Source of the DNA: Symsagittifera roscoffensis
Lineage: Eukaryota; Xenacoelomorpha; Acoela; Convolutidae
Length of the DNA stretch: 64,000 bases
NCBI RefSeq assembly: GCF_963678635.1
Contig: NC_087062.1
Coordinates: 2,916,001-2,980,000, forward strand
Reading direction: 5' to 3'
In this document: piece by piece, positions 62,692 to 64,000 of the stretch
Numbering within the stretch: position 1 is the first letter of the stretch
How the letters are laid out: each line of letters opens with the position of its first letter
Notes under the pieces: generated by a model
The model's input: only the letters and a program-made list of their open reading frames with translations
What the model was told of the DNA's origin: nothing
Databases searched by the model: none
Position numbers and translations under genes: made by a program

Positions 62692-64000
62692 TGCTGTATT
62701 AATGAGGCATTACAACTGCCCCGGTGGCCAGAAACTTGAAAAGAAGTAACAATGGACATTGAAATTAGTTAGAAATATTTGGTCCAATTTAGAAACCAGT
62801 TTGGGATTTAATTTACGAATTGTTCCTATTGTTTTTGTTTAAGCTAATCGGAATGTAGCAAAAAAAACGTCGCTGTCCGAGTACCGCAGAATCACAAATG
62901 GGGCAGCAAACTAGAGCCTTTCAGTCATGATTCAGAGTCTGAAAAAGATTCTTAAAAGTTATACTGTGCCGCGGGTCTGAATTTCCCCATTGTTCAGACT
63001 AATTTTGCTCCCGTAACTTCTAATTTAGAAATAATTTAACCTAAAACAATCGTCTGTTATTTAAAAAACGTGAATTTAATTTTTTTTGAATGTTTTGGAA
63101 AATAACCTAAATTAGTTCTGATAATTTCTTGTTTATTTTTTTTCTTCAAAACACTGGTCGGAGTTTCATGTGGTACTTGCGCTGCAAATGGCTCTGTTTT
63201 CCTCTTTTGATTTTTTCGTTAGTTCTGTTTATTTTTGTATTGCAAGTTTTCAGTGTTCACAAATAGATTAAAAACATGAATTCACGGCTGGGATATATAT
63301 TTTTTCATTTTGGATGCTTTCAATATTGTTGCATTTTTTCCCACTTGCGAGAGCAATGGTACTTTAATCGGGAATACTGCAAACAACTTTTATTTACGAA
63401 TCTGTATGAAATTTACCTTGTCTTACTCTTCGACCACGTCCAGCCCCTTCCCTGTAGTCTATGTATAAATCGCGCGCCTTTTGGTCTGAACTTCAAAGGT
63501 TTGAGACCCAGCCTAGCCTTGTTTTTTTCTAATGTGTGGAAATTGAGAACAAATTTAAATTGTCAAATTACTGTTTCTCTGCATAAGTTGTGTCATTTTT
63601 TCCAAAGCATCGAGTCCATTTCTTTTCAATATAGTTATTCGAAACTTGTGATTGAAACATTTTCCATTTATTTTGTTAAGCTTGCGATATAGTATTTTTT
63701 CGGGTGCACAACTATTTAACAGAATCACTGGAATCATTTGTACGTGTCGCTCACACGAAATCAGAAGTCAGACGTTATAAGTCAGACAAAAATATATTGC
63801 TATGCCTTTTTGCAAAAGTAATAGGGCGTAAAGTTTTCAAAATTCAAAATACAATAGCTCAAATTTTTTCTATTACATTTTGTTTTTCTTTGAAGTGACG
63901 TGTACTTGAGTTTGTCGGCTTAGTTACCGCCCGGTAAATGATTTTAGTTTTTTCCACGGTTTTTTTGAATGCTTATTAAGACGCTTACTATACATCAATT
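62692..64000. repeat. NOSIP 3' flank, duplication copy 2 (cut by window end)
   Basis: Matches 60052 onward in the same orientation and runs off the window. It does not include the NOSIP coding sequence. It has a 66-bp segment (63046-63111) not in copy 1, bounded on both sides by TAACCTAAA. The 138-codon frame at 63276-63692 is a longer version of a broken frame in copy 1 and is not supported as a gene. Confidence 0.9.

Noticed and set aside
63276-63692. 138-codon frame as a gene in the duplicated NOSIP flank
   Set aside because: The matching frame in copy 1 is broken, the composition is that of AT-rich non-coding DNA, and no family is recognised.

Overview
The window is animal nuclear DNA. 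The evidence is an intact single-exon SoxB1 transcription factor gene, an intact single-exon NOSIP gene, long AT-rich non-coding stretches with eukaryotic microsatellites, and several classes of eukaryotic transposon. The species cannot be named from the sequence. A tunicate or another intron-poor invertebrate lineage would fit, but that is a guess.

Layout. 1-1426 is non-coding with a foldback and a small inverted-repeat element. 1427-8499 is a complete Ty3/gypsy-type LTR retrotransposon (element A) with 339-bp LTRs that read as identical, a 5-bp target duplication, gag, protease, RT, RNase H and integrase. 8505-15869 is mostly non-coding with G/C homopolymers, a duplicated 380-bp repeat and one or two doubtful exons. 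15870-17264 is SoxB1. 17484-29400 is non-coding apart from microsatellites, dispersed repeats and three MITE-like elements, two of them with hAT-like 8-bp target duplications. 29590-33330 holds a tRNA-like (SINE-like) sequence and broken copies of a Penelope-like element, two of which form an inverted repeat around a 200-bp assembly gap. 33703-58207 is a giant (24.5 kb) LTR retrotransposon (element B). 59173-60039 is NOSIP. 60052-64000 is a direct duplication of the NOSIP 3' flank, cut by the window end.

The most unusual object is element B. It has 907/908-bp LTRs that are about 99.5 percent identical, a 3-kb leader packed with a repeated CCGGARGGGT motif, a long gag with a coiled coil and two zinc knuckles, and a Ty3/gypsy pol. 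Downstream of pol, where an envelope gene would sit, is about 9 kb of further coding sequence on the same strand. It carries a coiled coil, then an SGNH/GDSL hydrolase domain with recognisable motif blocks, then more than 2,000 residues that I cannot assign to any family. A 13-base motif found at the polypurine tract recurs inside pol in two different reading frames, which suggests a nucleic-acid function. Two of the downstream frame junctions are stop-start overlaps of the form TGATGAAT.

Both LTR elements have reading-frame changes inside otherwise well conserved domains, several of them at runs of A. These may be real mutations, consensus errors at homopolymers, or in some cases programmed recoding. 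The sequence alone cannot settle which.
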